From Rhodococcus sp. 06-235-1A (GTDB lineage Bacteria; Actinomycetota; Actinomycetes; Mycobacteriales; Mycobacteriaceae), in the NCBI RefSeq assembly GCF_002258785.1, contig NZ_NOYI01000013.1:1-64000 (forward strand): 64,000 nt of DNA. Direction: 5' to 3'. The notes below the pieces were generated by a model. The model had not been told where the DNA came from. It did no database searches and saw nothing but the letters and a program-made list of their open reading frames with translations. A program made the translations under genes and the position numbers. How positions within the stretch are numbered: the stretch's first letter is position 1; every line of letters starts with the position of its first letter. Below, one piece after another: positions 61,659 to 64,000 of the stretch.

Positions 61659-62705
61659 TCAAGCCAGAGTCGCCGTGTCGATGACGAATCGGTACCGGAC
61701 GTCGGAGGCGAGCACGCGCTCCCAGGCGTCGTTGATCTTGTCGGCGGAGATGACCTCGATCTCGGCACCGAGATGGTGCTCGGCACAGAAGTCGAGCATT
61801 TCCTGGGTCTCGGCGATGGAGCCGATGGCCGATCCTGCGAACGTCCTGCGAGAGGGAATGAGCGAGAAGATTTGCAGCGGAAGTGGTTCCGCAGGAGCCC
61901 CCACGTTGACCATCGCGCCGTCGACGGCGAGCAGCGACAGGTGTGCGTTCAGATCGATTGGGGCGCTGACGGTGTTGATGATCAGGTCGAACGTGGACGA
62001 GAGTGTCTCGAAGGTGCTGGGGTCGCTGGTGGCGTAGTAGTGGTCTGCTCCCAGCCGAAGTCCGTCTTCCTGCTTTTTCAGCGACTGCGAGAGCACTGTG
62101 ACCTCGGCACCCATGGCATGGGCGATCTTGACGGCCATGTGGCCGAGTCCGCCCATACCGACGACGGCGACCTTACTGCCGGGTCCGGCACCCCAGTGGC
62201 GCAGGGGTGAGTAGGTGGTGATGCCGGCGCACAGCAGGGGTGCGGCGGCGTCGAGTTCGATGCCCTCGGGGATCTTGACGACGAAGTGCTCGGTGACGAC
62301 GACCTGCTGGGAGTAGCCGCCCTGGGTTGTGGTGCCGTCGCGGTCCGTGCTGCCGTAGGTCTGAATGTTGCCGACGAGGCAGTACTGCTCGAGTCCTTTG
62401 ACGCACTGGGCGCACTCGCCGCACGAGTTGACCATGCAGCCGACTCCGACGCGATCGCCGACGGCGTGTTTGGTGACCTCGGAGCCGATCTCGCTAACGA
62501 TGCCGGCGATTTCGTGTCCGACGACCTGGGGGTAGCTGATCGGTCCCCATTCGCCGCGTGCGGTGTGGATGTCCGAGTGGCAGATGCCGGCAAATTTTAT
62601 GTCGATGCGGACGTCATGAGGTCCGACGTCACGGCGCTCGATCGTGTTGGGGGAAAGTGGCTTGTCGGCTGCGGTGGCGGCGTAGGCCTTTACGGAAGTT
62701 GTCAT
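61659..62705 (-). CDS. Zinc-dependent NAD(P) alcohol dehydrogenase
   Basis: 348 aa from ATG 62705. Medium-chain dehydrogenase, cinnamyl-alcohol/YahK-like: catalytic zinc ligands in GICHSDIH and GHEIAG, structural-zinc cysteines in [15 protein letters not shown], Rossmann motif [13 protein letters not shown], then [18 protein letters not shown], typical of NADP-preferring members. It reduces aldehydes or oxidises alcohols in the cytoplasm. A monocistronic gene ending in its own terminator. Confidence 0.94.
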   Translation of the reverse strand: MTTSVKAYAATAADKPLSPNTIERRDVGPHDVRIDIKFAGICHSDIHTARGEWGPISYPQVVGHEIAGIVSEIGSEVTKHAVGDRVGVGCMVNSCGECAQCVKGLEQYCLVGNIQTYGSTDRDGTTTQGGYSQQVVVTEHFVVKIPEGIELDAAAPLLCAGITTYSPLRHWGAGPGSKVAVVGMGGLGHMAVKIAHAMGAEVTVLSQSLKKQEDGLRLGADHYYATSDPSTFETLSSTFDLIINTVSAPIDLNAHLSLLAVDGAMVNVGAPAEPLPLQIFSLIPSRRTFAGSAIGSIAETQEMLDFCAEHHLGAEIEVISADKINDAWERVLASDVRYRFVIDTATLA

Positions 62706-63437
62706 ACTTCGATACAACAACAGCGGACCCGATCGAACCAGTGTCTGATGAGAGGTGTACCGAAAGGGCACCCCATGGTTGTCTCAGTCCGGGAACAGAA
62801 AGGTCCATGATCCCCGGTGCCGTCACGACGTTGGAGACTACGGCGAGCAGGTCGAGGTGATCCGCGGCATCGTCGGTGACCGACAGCTTCCAGTGTGGTG
62901 GAACCATCAACGGGGCAACACAGTTCGAGGGCTAGCTGACGTGCGTCGGGCAGTGAGATTCGTTCGGCGTCGTCATTTCCGCAGAAGTCATCGATGGCCG
63001 GGCGGATCTTTGTCGCTGCTGCCGACGCCACGCCTTGTCACGGAAATCCTCGGTATGGAAACGGGGGAAGTCCTGGTCATTGCGTGCAGTCGGATATTCG
63101 AAATACACAATGCAGCAAAGATATTGGGGCTCCTCAACGGTCGAATTTGCGGTGATCCACAGCGTCTCGTTCAACTCGACATCGTCAGGGACCAGGGAGG
63201 CGAGGTCGCCTTTCTCGCTGCGTATAGGCGCGGTTGAACACCGGTGCCGTCGAGGGATAAGTACTGTGGTCGCACTATTGGCCCTGTCGGGCGGGGGCTG
63301 CTGCGTTTCGGGCCCTCTGGAGCACAACGTTGGACGTGGTTCGACACCGACGTCGGACCACGTCCAACCATCCTGAGCTCCGGATCGTCGTCGGCAGTTT
63401 CACAGTCCAGACGACCGCCGCGCTGCGACGCGTTCGG
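62706..63437. other. Stretch without a convincing gene, possibly decayed
   Basis: About 730 bp. Minus-strand frames at roughly 63010-63270 (DDVELNETLWITAN, CCIVYFEYPTARNDQDFPRF) and about 62850-62960 have protein-like composition but are broken by frame changes and stops, and neither has a credible start. I cannot name the ancestral family. AT-richer patches near 63090-63130 also suggest loss of coding constraint. Confidence 0.5.
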
Positions 63438-64000
63438 TCAGCGAACTTCGACTTCGTGGCCGGCGACCGACTGCGACGGTGCAGACGCAGCATCGCTATC
63501 CCGACGTGCCCGGTCGATGATCACGAGCGCGGCCAGCGGAACCACGAGCAACACTGCGAACAGTGCACCTACGACGGGAATCGCGGCGGGTCCGTATTCG
63601 CTGATCGCTTGCGCTGTGACCCATGTGCCGACGGCGGTGCCGAGGTGAACATCGACGTGCACAGCGATGTGGCCAGAGTCGGCGCGCCCTCTGCGAATCG
63701 GACGGCCATCGACATGAGCACGGGGTTCGTGCCCAGGCCGGCCATTCCCGCGACAGCGAGAAGGGCGATCGATGGCGTAGCGAAAGATGAAAAGACGCTC
63801 AGTAGTCCGAGTGCGATCACGACGATGACGCCACCGTTCAGCGCGGTGACGTAGGGCGCGCGGTCTGCGAACCGACCGCTGTTGAGGGTGCCGGTGACGG
63901 CACCGACGCCGAAGATAGTGAGACCCAGGGGGAGGAGTCCGACGGCCAGGCCGGAGCGTTCTGTGAGCAGTGGTGCGATGAACGAGTAGGTGGACATGAC
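63438..64000 (-). pseudogene. MFS transporter, frameshifted and cut by the window end
   Basis: The minus strand from the window edge encodes membrane segments of a DHA1/AraJ-type major facilitator (FGVGAVTGTLNSGRFADRAP; AGMAGLGTNPVLMSM), reads to LATSLCTSMF near 63650, and then continues in a different frame as LGTAVGTWVTAQAISEYGPA to a stop at 63438. Restoring one base near 63646-63649 gives SMFNLGTAVGTW, the expected family sequence, so a single-base deletion (or sequencing error) breaks the gene. The N-terminal half lies beyond the window. Confidence 0.85.

Overview
The window is high-GC actinobacterial DNA. It looks like a mycolic-acid actinomycete close to Rhodococcus: it has a single-polypeptide type I fatty acid synthase with its own AcpS, the GlgE alpha-glucan pathway, the NucS mismatch endonuclease, Rv1320c- and Rv1339-like cAMP enzymes, many GTG/TTG starts and few long gaps. 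Assignments come from reading protein motifs and from remembered Mycobacterium tuberculosis (Mtb) gene order; no database search was run.

Positions 1-26886 begin with the 3' end of a 5S rRNA and its terminator, then a 560-bp repeat-bearing gap, then a block that follows Mtb Rv1320c-Rv1343c in order: adenylate cyclase, nucS, Rv1322-like protein, DivIVA-like coiled coil (extra), methylmalonyl-CoA epimerase, thiolase, DUF3817 protein, thioredoxin-like YbbN, zinc metallopeptidase, glgB, glgE, glgP, dinG-type helicase, pncB, clpS, DUF2017 protein, P1-family peptidase, rhomboid, Rv1339-type phosphodiesterase, rph, XTP/dITP diphosphatase, secreted lipase (extra), a second DUF3817 protein and an LprD-like protein. 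The mec-cysO-cysM and murI genes that sit inside this block in Mtb are not here.

Positions 26887-45291 hold tRNA-Leu, a DrrAB-like ABC exporter with a divergent TetR regulator and three GTAC-N3-GTAC operators, a helix-hairpin-helix-like protein, and the fas-acpS operon with a long promoter region carrying palindromes and a CRP-like site. After these come a TetR regulator, an Hsp70-like membrane protein, an M20 peptidase, Bcp and a DUF3618 protein (the Rv2520c-Rv2524c neighbourhood of Mtb).

Positions 45292-56472 look like an 11-kb genomic island. It is bounded by tRNA-Lys(CTT) and an exact 37-bp copy of that tRNA's 3' end, with ACTCATCACTTTG-type repeats near both ends, and no integrase. It carries a two-component system, PAP2 and DedA membrane proteins, a six-gene overlapping operon (two small proteins, ApbE flavin transferase, ferric-reductase-like cytochrome, NuoF-like flavoprotein, ferredoxin), a UPF0014 transporter, a COG4705 membrane protein and a methyltransferase. 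Three promoters in the island share the motif CTCAGCG-N3-CTTCAG placed 20-22 nt before a start codon. This suggests that the island's response regulator controls PAP2-DedA, the flavin redox operon and the COG4705 gene from leaderless promoters. This small self-contained regulon is the most interesting part of the window.

Positions 56473-64000 are accessory and partly decaying: a carboxymuconolactone-decarboxylase-like protein, a cupin, two lipoproteins, an SDR, an aldo/keto reductase remnant, an XRE/MmyB-type regulator, an NADP-type alcohol dehydrogenase, a 0.7-kb stretch without a convincing gene, and an MFS transporter broken by a 1-bp deletion that runs off the end of the window.
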